64,000 nucleotides of DNA from Vitellaria paradoxa (GCA_019916065.1 CM034238.1:23799246-23863245), one strand, 5' to 3'; positions 48,344-58,988 are shown, counted from the first letter of the stretch. The notes: generated from the letters alone by a model not told the origin. Numbers and translations: made by a program.

Positions 48344-50208
48344 CCAAACCAAACCAAACCAAACCAAGCCTTTTCCCACTAGGTGGGGTCGGTTATATGG
48401 ATTTGTCGACGCCAATTAGATCTGTTGAGGGGCATGTCCTCCGATAAATCTAGGTTAGTCAGGTCATGTTTAATGGTTTCTTTCCAGCTTCTCTTGGGTC
48501 TTCCTCTACCTCTCCTACTCCTGGTAATCTCCATACTTTCACACCTTCTGACAGGTGCCTCTGCTGGATGCCTTCTAACATGGCCAAACCATCTTAATCG
48601 GTTTTCTCTCATTTTATCTTCAATCGGTGCTATTCCTACTTTGCCCCTAATCTCCTCGTTCCTAATCCTATCTTTCTTTGTAATCCCGTACATCTACCTT
48701 AGCATCCTCATCTCCGCAACTGCCATCTTCTGACCATGATTATGCTTTACTGCCTAACACTCTAATCCATATAGCAGCGCTGGTCTACCCGCTACCGTAT
48801 AATACTTTCTTTTCACCTTGAGGAGGATTTTTCGGTCGCACAAAACCCCCCGAAGCACTCCTCCATTTGGTCCACCCAGCTTGAATCCTGTGACTTACAT
48901 CAGTATCAATCCCTCCATCTTGTTGCACCATAGATCCAAGGTACCTAAATTTATCTTTCTCTACAATCTTTTATGTGCCTAAACTTACTTCTATACTACT
49001 CGTTATCCTACTTTGACTAAACTTACATTCCATATATTCCGTCTTGCATCGGCTTAGCCTAAACCCTTTTGTCTCTAACGTATCCCGCTACAATTCTAGC
49101 TTAGCATTCACTCCTTCTCTCGTCTCATCTACTAAAACAATATCATCTGCAAATAGCACACACCACGGCACCTCATCCTGAATATGTCTTGTAATCTCAT
49201 CCATAACTAAAGCAAACAAGTACAGGCTTAACACTGAGCCTTGATGTAAACCAATCGTGATAGGGAACTCATTAGTCTCTCCACCAGTCATCCGTATAGA
49301 TGTCATGGCTCTATCATACATGTCCTTTATCGCCTCAATATATGCGACACACGCTCATTTCTTTTCCAATACTCTCCATAGAATCTCCCTAGGAATCCGA
49401 TCATATGCCTTCTTTAAATCGATGAAGACCATATTTAAATCTTTTTTACCTTCTCTATACTGTTCCATTAACCTCCTCAAGAGAAAGATAGCCTCCATGG
49501 TTCCAGGCATGAAACCAAATTGATTCTCTGAAACGTTTGTTGTCCTTCTTAGTCTTCTCTCAATAACTCTCTCCCATAATTTCATCGTATGACTCATCAA
49601 TTTAATCCCGCGGTAGTTCGCACAGTTCTGAATATCTCATTTGTTCTTGTATATGGGTATAAGGATATTTTTCCTCCATGCATCAGGCATCTTCTTGATC
49701 TTTAGCACTACATTAAAAAGTTTTGTCAACCAACTTATGCCATCCTCTCCTAAGCACCTCCAAACCTCAATAGAGATACCATCTGGCCCAACCGATTTCC
49801 CATTCTTCATCCTTTTTAATACTTCTTTTACTTCTTCCCTACTGATTCTCCTATAGAATATAAAATTTAATTCTTCCCTAAAAGTGGTAAACTGCCCCAA
49901 ATGTATGTCACTACTACTGCTTTCGTTAAATAACTTGTAAAAGTAGCTCTTCCAATGCTCCTTTATCTCCTCTTCCTTTACTAATACCTTTTCGTCCTTA
50001 TCCTTAATGCATTTAACTTGGTTTAAATCCTTGGTCCGTCTATCTCTAGATTTAGCAAGCTTGAATATCTCTCTTTCGCCCTCCTTAGTGTCAAGTCGTC
50101 TATATAAATCCTCAAATGTCTTTACCTTAGCCTCACTAACTGCCTTTTTGGTTTCTCTTCTAGCTTCTCTATACCTCTCCAAGTTCGCTTCATTTCGGTC
50201 GTTTTGCC
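48344..50208 (-). mobile_element. 5'-truncated RTE-type LINE with 20-bp target-site duplication
   Basis: The minus strand encodes the pre-RT linker, RT and C-terminal part of an RTE-clade ORF. Visible motifs are [43 protein letters not shown], the catalytic FADD (codons at 49142-49153) and the RTE hallmark RLRWFGHVRRHP. The endonuclease is lost by 5' truncation. The frame holds six in-frame stops (49637, 49355, 49088, 48971, 48754, 48694) and one +1 shift in a six-C run (48846-48851). The 3' end is the usual short tandem repeat (AACCAAACC on the + strand, 48344-48367). Perfect 20-bp duplications lie at 48324-48343 and 50209-50228. Dead copy. Confidence 0.92.
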
Positions 50209-50874
50209 TATTATTTAAAATATAATAATAATTATTATTAAACAAAATAATACAAAAACAATAATTATCCTATTAAATAAATATTTTAATTTATTAACAA
50301 TAATTTATAATTATAATTATCTTAATTTATAATTATATAATCTAAAAGAAATTAATATTGCACATAATTATCATGTATTCACAATTTTATTCAAACTAGA
50401 ATATTCATTGATATCACTTAATATTTTTATTTAATCTAAACTTTTATTTATCATATAATTTCTTATTTTTTATTTTTATATTTTAATAAATTATTATTTA
50501 AGATATAATAAATATTATCATCATATAAATATTATTAAACAAAATAATTAACCTCTTAAATAAAGATTTTAATTAATTTATTAACAAATAATATGTCCTT
50601 TATTATTTTTATTATTAAACAAAATAAGTGCTATATCTTAAATCAAATTATAATATTATTTATTAAAATTATATATATTGTAATATTATTTATTAAAAAA
50701 TATCAAACAATATTAAAAATTAAAAAAATTAAATCTGCAATGGATAAATCAAATCCAATTGAAGTGCCGCTCAAACTTTTCTTTGTTTACTAATTGGATT
50801 TAGACTTTCAATTTGATCAAAATGGTATTTTAATTTAAATGGAATATGACTACCTTACAAAATTTATAAATAGA

Positions 50875-50884
50875 TACCAAGTCT
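50875..50884 (+). promoter_or_regulatory. TATA-like box in left arm
   Basis: TATAAATAGA points toward the centre of the inverted repeat. Its counterpart on the other arm points back, so transcription from both would converge. Confidence 0.35.
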
Positions 50885-51298
50885 TTTTTTCTTTCAAATT
50901 TTTGGAGACCTTTTATCATAACAGTTTTCTCTTCGAATTTGCAATTTTCTTGATATGTACTTGAATTTTAAAAAATTTTGCGATTTGCTTGATACATACT
51001 TAAATTTTTAATTTTAAAGTTTTTATATGTAATTGATATATATACACATACACTGTCGTAAGAAGAGAAAAGACAATAATTATAAATTGTTTAATTTTAT
51101 GAGTAACTGTTGTTATTTTTCAACCCTTTTTTATTCTTTTTTTCTTTTCCTTTTATTTATTAGAATTTATTTGAATTATGATAGATTGTTGAAGATCTCC
51201 CAGTATACTATGTTTGTATTTGAATTAAATAAAAGTCAATAATTTTTATAATTATAATTTAATTCAAATAAATTATATTACAATTCAAATAAATACTT

Positions 51299-52368
51299 AT
51301 AATTCGAATAAATTCTAATAAATAAAAAGAAAAGAAAAAATCAAAAAAGTTGAAAAATAAAAATACTTACTCATTTAATTAAACAATTTATAATTATTAA
51401 CTATACTTTTCCTACGACAAAGAGTGTGTGTGTGTGTATCAAATACATATAAAAACTTTAAAATTAAAAATTTAAGTACACACCAAGTAAATCGCAAAAC
51501 CTTTAAAAATTTAAGTACATACCAAGCAAATCGTAAATTTGAAGAGAAAACTATTGTGATAAAAAGTCTCAAAATTTTTGAAAGAAAATGAGACTTGGTA
51601 TCTATTAATAAATTTTACATATAGGAGAGTCATATCCCTTTTAGATTACAATATTATTTTGATAGAATTAAAAGTCTAAATCCTATTAGTAAACAAAGAA
51701 AAATTGGAGCAACACTTCAATTGGATTAGATTTATTCATTGCCAATTTTTATTTTTTAAATTTTTAATATTGTTTGGTATTTTTAAAAAATAATATTACA
51801 ATATATATATATATATATATATATAATTTTAATAAGCAATATTAAAATTTAATTTGATTTAAGATATAACACTAATTTTGATTAATAATAAAAATAGTAA
51901 AAGACGTATTATTTGTTAATAAATTAAACTAAACCTTTATTTAAGAGATTATTTTTTTTATTATTTTATTTAATAATAATATTTATATGATAATAATGTT
52001 GATTATGTTTTAAATAATAATTTATTAAAATATAAAAAATAAAAAGTAAGAAGTTATATGATAAATAATAGTGTAACTTAAATAAAAATATTAAGTGATA
52101 TCAATTAACATTCTAGTTTAAATAAAATTGTGAATAAGTGGTAAGTATAAAAATATTAATTTCTTTTAGATTACATAATTATAAATTATTATTAAAAGTT
52201 AAAATATTTATTTAATAACATAATTATTTTTCATATTATTTTGTTTAATAATAATTATTATTATATTTTAAATAATAATTTATTAACATATAGAAAAATA
52301 TACATGTTATTTGTTAATAAATTAATACCTTTATTTATTTGTCTAATAAGATAAAATTTAATTTTTTA
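51299..52368 (-). repeat. Right arm of long inverted repeat
   Basis: About 1070 bp, reverse complement of the left arm; the central spacer is 51180-51298. It contains the intact, unoccupied LINE target (20 bp at 52258-52277). A GT run at 51425-51438 and an AT run at 51801-51825 are arm-specific expansions. Unlike the left arm, it ends abruptly into unrelated DNA after 52368. Confidence 0.85.
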
Positions 52369-52979
52369 GGCATCCTAGGTATCACCAACCCATACCTACC
52401 CATAAGGACACCTCACAACCCCAATCCCATAATCATCCACGAGGCAGTGTCATATTATAACTAGTGAGATCAGTTGACTCTATCAGCTAATAAAAGACTT
52501 TAAAAAAAAAAATTTATATTTAAAATATTTTAATAACTTTGACCCATTAATTTTTTTTAAACTCATTAAAATAATTTTAAACTATTTGAATTTTTTTTGA
52601 ATCCATCAAAATAATTTTAAACTATTTAAATTTTTATATGACCCCATCATTTAAAATTTCTAGAACCGCCACTTATCATGCACTACCAACATTCCAAGTG
52701 GACAGTTGATGCATGAGTTAAATAAAGATTAATTAACTTTCAGCAGAAAATCTTATTTTGTTGATATATTATTCGCTGGCCTCTCAATAAGTATGACAAA
52801 AAGTCACAAATTTACGCAAAGATGAAAGTTAAAATCTACCTAATAACATCAAAAAGGTTTATCTTAACAACTTTCACAGACTCGTTACACTTGATAATAT
52901 AAAACATATTACTCGACAGGAAACACATGCTCTTATAGTTAAAACACTATTGACCCATTTGAAAAAAAAAAAAAAAAAA
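52369..52979. other. Intergenic DNA with short tandem repeat
   Basis: Two near copies of a roughly 45-bp unit with 'aaaataattttaaactattt' lie at about 52560-52640. No gene. Confidence 0.5.
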
Positions 52980-53313
52980 TCAGTGCTATTTGGTATACCT
53001 ATTTAGACTTTATTTTTCATTTTGAGTTTTTAAAAATAAGAAAACTAACTCAAAATGTGTTTGATTATTCGTGTTTTTAAAAACCTATTTTAAAAAATAG
53101 AAAATGAATTTACATATAAAACACAAAATGACCAAAAATTGTTTTGAGACTTTTTGATTCAAAACAAGAAAAATCCCAAAACACAAAAAATTAAAAATAT
53201 CAAATCAAATACATTTTCAGTATTCTTAAACATGAATGGCACTATAGAAAACAGAATATAAAAAATAAAAATAGAAAACAAAAAATAAGAATATAAACCA
53301 AATGTCACATTTA
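52980..53313 (-). mobile_element. MITE family A, copy 3
   Basis: Reverse-oriented relative of 3895-4206 and 8648-8968. Its right end reads, inverted, AAATGTGACATTTGGTTTAT, and its left end AGTGCTATTTGGTATA. The interior keeps the family blocks around 'agtctcaaaa' and 'cattttgtgtttt'. Confidence 0.7.
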
Positions 53314-53866
53314 CTTTTCAGATTTCATTTTCATTTTTTTAAAAATTGAACATGAAAACTTGATAAATTTGTTTCTAGATTTCAGTTTCCAAAAAATTAA
53401 ACTATTTTCAAAATTTTTTAAATTTACAAAAACATAAAAAAGTATTTTTTCAACTTTCATTTCTAGTTTTTATTTCTCCACAAATACAACCACCACCAAT
53501 TACAATCATTAATTTCTATCGTCGACTATCACCCACCTTTACCTCGACCGCTACCCACCTCTAACTACCACTTCTACCGTCGACCACACGCAATCACCAC
53601 CAACCTCCAACTGCTGTCAATCGCCGACCACAACTAACCCAATTCTATAACTAACAACTATTATTACAAAACGTGTTTTTAAATTTTTACTTTTATTTTT
53701 TTTATTACAAAAATAATAACTAAAAATAAACAACCTCAGCATAAAAACTAAAAATCGATGACTTCGTCAGACCGACCCTAAATTATTAGTGGACTTACAA
53801 GGCAAAGATAGGGCCATAAGGTCGATACTTCACTGGCCTCTCTTATCTTCCAAATTACAGACAAAT
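53314..53866. other. Intergenic DNA, no gene seen
   Basis: AT-rich at first, then an unusual C-rich ACC/CGACC low-complexity block at 53485-53640. A 21-bp segment (53841-53861) recurs beyond the copia element at 59290-59310. Confidence 0.5.
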
Positions 53867-53871
53867 CTATA

Positions 53872-54107
53872 TGTTAAGTTTGGTATTATATATAGTTAGT
53901 ATTATATTTAGAATCTTGTAATTTATGGATTCCTTATTATGTATCATACCATAATTAGGATTACTATCCATATCATACTAGGATTAGGGTTATTGTCCTA
54001 TCCATATCATAGTAGGATTAGGGTTATTGTCCCGCTTATATAAGGGACCTTGTATCTTGTATACAATATACATCAATAAACAAGAATTCTTTTCTTTTCT
54101 TCTAACA
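53872..54107 (+). repeat. Copia 5' LTR
   Basis: Starts TGTTAAGTTTGG and ends TCTTCTAACA, 236 bp. It contains a 34-bp tandem repeat (53965-53998 and 53999-54032, one mismatch) just upstream of the TATA box, a typical enhancer-like arrangement. Identical to 58989-59224 by eye. Confidence 0.97.
54037..54043 (+). promoter_or_regulatory. Copia LTR TATA box
   Basis: TATATAA directly follows the 34-bp tandem repeat. The R region would begin some 25-35 bp downstream. The same box lies at 59154-59160 in the 3' LTR. Confidence 0.7.
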
Positions 54108-54120
54108 TGGTATCAGAGCC
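54108..54120 (+). other. Copia primer-binding site (initiator tRNA-Met)
   Basis: TGGTATCAGAGCC begins at the first base after the LTR and is complementary to the 3' end of plant initiator tRNA-Met, the usual copia primer. Confidence 0.95.
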
Positions 54121-54197
54121 TTCGCTCTAATTCTTTTCATATTTTTTTCAGCCATTATTTTCTAGAAAATTTTGGTATTTTTTTTTTTTTTTTTTTG

Positions 54198-54557
54198 CGT
54201 GATTTACAGACGTTCTTGTCTGTTTTGCTTCTATCATCCGTCATCTTGCGGTTATTCAGAGATCTCCATATATCATCGGGTTGCTCTTTCAGAGACGAAC
54301 CTAACACCATCAACCAGAAGCCGAAACAAGTCTCCACGCGCTCTCACGCGCCGCCTGAAGACTGCCTGACGATTGCCCGTGATTTTCAGAAGTTCTTGTT
54401 TCTTTCGCTTCTGTTCGTCTTCGTCTTGCAGTTATTCGAGGATATATATATATCATCGGGTCCCTCTCTCAGAGACGAACCTACCACCGTCAACCGGCCC
54501 CAAAAAGAAGCCCGCACGCGCCCTCACGCGCCGCTTGAATTCTGCGCGTGATCTCAC
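54198..54557 (+). repeat. 180-bp tandem duplication in copia leader
   Basis: Copy 1 (54198-54377) and copy 2 (54378 to about 54557) share 'cgtgattt-cagaNgttcttg', 'atatatcatcggg', 'tcagagacgaacctaMcacc' and 'ctcacgcgccgc'. The period is exactly 60 codons and one frame (54027-54551) stays open through both copies. The copies have diverged noticeably, so the duplication is older than this insertion. Confidence 0.85.
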
Positions 54558-54766
54558 GCGCCCCTGCCAGATCCAGACCGGTTCATCCCGAACCGGTTTC
54601 CGTTCGCCCTTTGGGCCGGTTCACTCATCTTCCGTCAGCTTTTCAGCCGGTTCAGACCGGTTCCTGACCTTTTTCGGCGTTCCGGACACACTGGTGATCT
54701 CCGTTTTGTCCCATTCTTCTCTGTTTTTCATCTACTGTTTATTGTGCCCTTTTGAAAGCTACCTCT

Positions 54767-57700
54767 ATGGACCGCTCCGACAACATTACGTCCCTTTCTG
54801 TCATTCTCGATGGGACCAATTATGTTTTGTGGGCCCAAGCCCTTTCTGGTTTTATCAAGGGCCGTCGTTTATGGCGTATTATCTCTGGTTCTCAGACAAA
54901 ACCTATTCAGAAAGACAATGAGGATCAATCAGCCTTTGATGATCGTCTTGACGATTGGGAAAGCAAGAATTACCAGATTGTTACCTGGTTTCGTGCTACT
55001 ACTGTTCCTTCCATTAGTCTTCAATTCGGCCGCTTCCATGATGATGCTCAGTATCCTTCTCCGGCTAAGGCTATTTGGGATTTCTTAAAGGATCGTTATC
55101 AGACCACTGGTCATGCCCATCAATATCAGCTACTTCAGAATCTTCACCGTATGCGTCAAGAGCCTGGGCAGTCCATCAATGACTTCCTCTCTCACATGTC
55201 CTCTGTTTGGGATCAGCTTGCCTTATGTGAACCCACCTGGAAAGATTCTGAGGATGCTCAATTGTACACTGTCCACCGCAATCATCAACGACTGTTGCTC
55301 TTCCTTATGGCTCTTCATAACACCTTTGAGTCGGTTCGTGCATCGTTGCTCCATCGCATGCCACTACCCACTCTTGAACAGGCTATTTCAGAACTTTTGT
55401 CTGAAGAAACCCGTCTTGGCCTCAAAACCAAGACGTTGGACTCAGTTCTTGCTACGACACCGTCCTCCGTTCCAGATGCCGCCCTTGTCATATCTCACAC
55501 TCGCTCTTCTGGATCATCAGCTTCTCACTCCTGCATCTACTGTCAAAACAGGGGTCTACCACATACTCATTCATTTGAGCACTGTCCAGTTCGTAAGTGT
55601 TTGACTTGTCACAAAACAGCTCTTGGTCATTTTCAGCGTGACTGTCCCAAGGCTTCCTCCTCCAAGGCTCCTTTCAAAAGAGGATCTTCTACGTCCTCAG
55701 CCAAATCTTCTGGCGCCCGTACCACTGCTGCTGTTGCTTCAGACGGATCCTCATCTTCTGATCCATCATTTTCTATGACTGATGTGGAATCCATCATTCA
55801 GCAAGTTCTTGCCAAAACTGGTACATCTCCATCTACTGCTCTTTCCGTCATGCCAGGTAATTCCTCTTGGTATTTTGATTCAGGATGTTGCAATCATATG
55901 ACTTCGGATTCTACTATTTTTTCCTCAATTGCTCCATCATCCTCTATTCCCACCATTCATACTGCTGATGGTACCCATATGTCTGTTACTCATACTGGTC
56001 ACATTTCTACACCATCTATTTCTCTTTCTGAAGTTTATCATATTCCCAATCTTACTTTAAATCTTGTGTCTATTGGTCAATTATGTGACCTGGGTCTCAT
56101 CATTACTTTTTCTGCTTCTGGTTGTTTGGTGCAGGATCCACGGACGAAACAGGTTCTTGGGATCGGCCGTAAGCATGGACGTCTGTTTGAGATTGTTTAC
56201 CTCCAGCTTCCACTACCTTCTGCTACTTCCGCTGCTACTTCTGCTGCTTCCGCTGCTGCTTTTGCTTCCCCAGCCTCTACTTTTAATCTTTGGCATTGTC
56301 GTTTGGGTCACGTGTCTTTTAGTCGTTTGAAAACCTTAATTTCTAGTGGTCAATTGGGTCATGTGGTTTCTGAGAAAACTGATTGTTTATCATATCAAAC
56401 TGCTAAACAACATGCTTTACCTTTTAATAATAGCAATTCTGTTTCTCTTGCACCTTTTGATCTTGTTCACTCAGATATTTGGGGGCCTTCACCCACTCCC
56501 ACTATGGGCGGCTCTCGCTATTTTGTTATTTTTGTGGATGATTTTACCCGTTATACTTGGTTGTACCTTTTGACTAAACGTTCTGAACTTAAACAAATAT
56601 ACTCTGATTTCTCAACAATGGTGAAAAACCAATTTTCTAGTACAATCAAAGTTTTTCGATCTGATAATGCTATGGAATATCTTGACTCTGAGTTTCTATC
56701 TGCTCTCCGTTCTCAGGGGACCCTATCTCATCTTTCTTGTCCTGGGACATCTCAGCAGAATGGTCGGGCTGAACGCAAACACCGTCATCTTCTTGATACA
56801 ATTCGTGCCCTTTTTATTTCATCCTCTTGTCCAGAAAAATTTTGGGGGGAAGCTGCTCTTACTGCCGCCTATACCATTAATCGTGTTCCCACCTCTGTCC
56901 TTGGTAATACTACCCCTTTTGAACGCTTGTATGGATTTCCTCCTGATTATTCTCATCTTAGAGTGTTTGGTTCTGCTTGTTTTGTTCTTCTTCAACCTCA
57001 TGAACGCACTAAACTTGAACCACGCTCTCGTCTCTGTTGCTTCCTGGGTTATGGTATTGAACATAAAGGGTATCGTTGTTGGGATCCCATTTCTCGGCGT
57101 CTTCGTGTCTCACGACATGTTGTCTTTTGGGAACACAAGATGTTTTCCACTCTTTCTTCATTTCAACTTTCTCCCTCTTCCCACATTCCTCTTTTTACTG
57201 ATGTTTCTACTGATTTGCATTCTGACATATTTGATACAAAAAGTCCACAGATTTCTCAGCCGCCACTGCTTACGATTCATCCCGAGACACCTGGGCCTTC
57301 TGCTGGACATGTGACCACTCCTGATGAGTATTCTCCCCCCTCTCCTATTGACAATTCTCCTCCTTCAGAACGTCCTAAACGGGTAATACAGCCTTCTGTT
57401 CGTCTTCGTGATTATATTGTTGGTTCTGCTGCCTTTTCTACTCATGAACCTTCTTCCTACCGTGAGGCTTGTACTAATCCTTTATGGCAGCACGCTATGG
57501 ATGATGAGCTACAGGCTCTTGAGAAAACTCATACTTGGGATGTGGTTCCTCTTCCTCCTGGGAAAACTGCTATCAGTTGCAAATGGATTTACAAAATCAA
57601 AACTCGTTCAAATGGTTCCATTGAGCGACACAAAGCTCGTCTTGTTGCTCGAGGTTTCACTCAAGAGTATGGCATTGACTATGAAGAAACTTTTGCTCCT

Positions 57701-58975
57701 GTTGCTAGGCTTACATCTGTTCGCAGCTTACTTGCTATTTCTGCTGCTCGTAACTGGAACATTCATCAGATGGATGTTAAGAATGCTTTTCTGAATGGTG
57801 ATCTCACTGAGGAAGTCTACATGCAGCCTCCTCCTGGCTCATCTGTTCCGTCTTCTCATGTTTGCAAGTTTCGTCGAGCACTATATGGGTTGAAACAGGC
57901 TCCCCGTGCCTGGTTTGCAAAATTTAGTTCTACTATTCATGAGTTTGGATTTACCTCCAGTTCATATGACTCTGCTTTGTTTCTCCGCACCACTACAGCT
58001 GGATCTGTTCTTCTTCTTCTGTATGTGGATGATATGATTATTACTGGGGATGACAGTGTTGGCATTTCTCATCTCAAACAATTTCTCAGTCGCCAGTTTG
58101 AGATGAAGGATTTGGGGTTTCTCAATTATTTCTTGGGTTTGGAGATCTCCCGTGATTCTTCTGGTTATTTTCTCTCTCAAGCTAAGTATGCCTCTGATCT
58201 CTTGACACGGGCAGGTATTTCTGATTGTAAGACTGCTTCTACCCCGATTGATACACAGCTCCGTCTCACTCCTCTTGATGGTACACCTTTATCTGATGCG
58301 ACTTTGTATCGTCAACTTGTTGGTAGCCTTGTTTATCTTACTGTCACTCGCCCTGATATTGCTTATGCTGTCCATATTGTTAGTCAGTTCATGGCTGCTC
58401 CACGGTCTCATCATTTTACTGCTTTACTCCGCATTCTTCGCTATATCAAGGGCACTATGTTTCATGGTCTTTATTACTCAGCACATTCTCCACTTGAGTT
58501 ACATGCCTTTTCTGATGCTGACTGGGCTGGTGATCCGACTGATCGTCGCTCCACTACAGGGTTTTGTTTCTTTCTAGGGACCTCTCTCATAGCCTGGCGT
58601 AGTAAGAAACAAACCCTCACTGCTCGCTCTAGTACTGAAGCTGAGTACCGTGCTCTCGCTGATACTACTCAAGAGCTCCTTTGGCTTAGGTGGCTCCTTA
58701 CTGATATGGGTGTCCCTCATTCTACAGGCACTCCATTATATTGTGACAATCAAAGTGCTATTCAGATTGCTCACAATGATGTTTTTCATGATCGCACCAA
58801 ACACATTGAAATAGATTGTCACTTTATTCGTCAACATGTCAGACAAGGCTCTGTTCGTCTTATTTCTGTATCTTCAGCGAATCAAATTGCAGATCTCTTC
58901 ACAAAGGCTCATCCTCCTGGCCGCTTTTCTGAATTAATCGCCAAACTCAAGTTGATTCCTGCGTTACCACCTTGA
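54767..58975 (+). CDS. Copia gag-pol polyprotein, intact frame
   Basis: A 1402-residue polyprotein. I chose the ATG at 54767; the frame extends 15 bases upstream only by using TTG. Order: gag (about 1-300) with a Cys/His cluster at 256-293; protease with DSG at 371-373; GAG-pre-integrase with H510 and H515; integrase catalytic D570, D633 and E669 (35 residues between the last two); RT with D1003 and YVDD at 1086-1089; RNase H with D1250, E1293 and D1327. Length and order are standard for Ty1/copia. One oddity: in the integrase HHCC zinc motif the first Cys is C540 but the second position is Y543 (TAT at 56393-56395), one transition from Cys. Everything else looks functional; expression would start from the 5' LTR. 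Confidence 0.96.
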   Translation: MDRSDNITSLSVILDGTNYVLWAQALSGFIKGRRLWRIISGSQTKPIQKDNEDQSAFDDRLDDWESKNYQIVTWFRATTVPSISLQFGRFHDDAQYPSPAKAIWDFLKDRYQTTGHAHQYQLLQNLHRMRQEPGQSINDFLSHMSSVWDQLALCEPTWKDSEDAQLYTVHRNHQRLLLFLMALHNTFESVRASLLHRMPLPTLEQAISELLSEETRLGLKTKTLDSVLATTPSSVPDAALVISHTRSSGSSASHSCIYCQNRGLPHTHSFEHCPVRKCLTCHKTALGHFQRDCPKASSSKAPFKRGSSTSSAKSSGARTTAAVASDGSSSSDPSFSMTDVESIIQQVLAKTGTSPSTALSVMPGNSSWYFDSGCCNHMTSDSTIFSSIAPSSSIPTIHTADGTHMSVTHTGHISTPSISLSEVYHIPNLTLNLVSIGQLCDLGLIITFSASGCLVQDPRTKQVLGIGRKHGRLFEIVYLQLPLPSATSAATSAASAAAFASPASTFNLWHCRLGHVSFSRLKTLISSGQLGHVVSEKTDCLSYQTAKQHALPFNNSNSVSLAPFDLVHSDIWGPSPTPTMGGSRYFVIFVDDFTRYTWLYLLTKRSELKQIYSDFSTMVKNQFSSTIKVFRSDNAMEYLDSEFLSALRSQGTLSHLSCPGTSQQNGRAERKHRHLLDTIRALFISSSCPEKFWGEAALTAAYTINRVPTSVLGNTTPFERLYGFPPDYSHLRVFGSACFVLLQPHERTKLEPRSRLCCFLGYGIEHKGYRCWDPISRRLRVSRHVVFWEHKMFSTLSSFQLSPSSHIPLFTDVSTDLHSDIFDTKSPQISQPPLLTIHPETPGPSAGHVTTPDEYSPPSPIDNSPPSERPKRVIQPSVRLRDYIVGSAAFSTHEPSSYREACTNPLWQHAMDDELQALEKTHTWDVVPLPPGKTAISCKWIYKIKTRSNGSIERHKARLVARGFTQEYGIDYEETFAPVARLTSVRSLLAISAARNWNIHQMDVKNAFLNGDLTEEVYMQPPPGSSVPSSHVCKFRRALYGLKQAPRAWFAKFSSTIHEFGFTSSSYDSALFLRTTTAGSVLLLLYVDDMIITGDDSVGISHLKQFLSRQFEMKDLGFLNYFLGLEISRDSSGYFLSQAKYASDLLTRAGISDCKTASTPIDTQLRLTPLDGTPLSDATLYRQLVGSLVYLTVTRPDIAYAVHIVSQFMAAPRSHHFTALLRILRYIKGTMFHGLYYSAHSPLELHAFSDADWAGDPTDRRSTTGFCFFLGTSLIAWRSKKQTLTARSSTEAEYRALADTTQELLWLRWLLTDMGVPHSTGTPLYCDNQSAIQIAHNDVFHDRTKHIEIDCHFIRQHVRQGSVRLISVSSANQIADLFTKAHPPGRFSELIAKLKLIPALPP

Positions 58976-58988
58976 GTTTGAGGGGGGG
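58976..58988 (+). other. Polypurine tract
   Basis: GTTTGAGGGGGGG immediately precedes the 3' LTR and directly follows the polyprotein stop. It is the plus-strand priming site. Confidence 0.85.

Larger units (their letters stand above)
48232..51179 (+). repeat. Left arm of long inverted repeat (split by LINE)
   Basis: 48232-48343 plus 50229-51179 (about 1063 bp together) are the reverse complement, with scattered mismatches, of 51299-52368. The LINE and one target-site copy (48344-50228) interrupt this arm and are absent from the other. Clear anchors are GTCGTARGAARAG near 51055 and TTATCTTATTAGACAAATAA near 48251. Confidence 0.85.

Noticed and set aside
53970..54030. GGATTAGGGTTA resembling telomere repeat
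   Set aside because: Only two spaced copies within the LTR 34-bp tandem repeat; not a telomeric array.
54027..54551. 174-codon open frame from copia LTR into leader
   Set aside because: It starts in the LTR and runs through a duplicated leader; no recognisable domain. Kept only as a finding about the duplication.
56064..57314. Leu-rich alternative-frame ORFs within the copia polyprotein
   Set aside because: Shadows of the pol frame; hydrophobic composition is a frame artefact.
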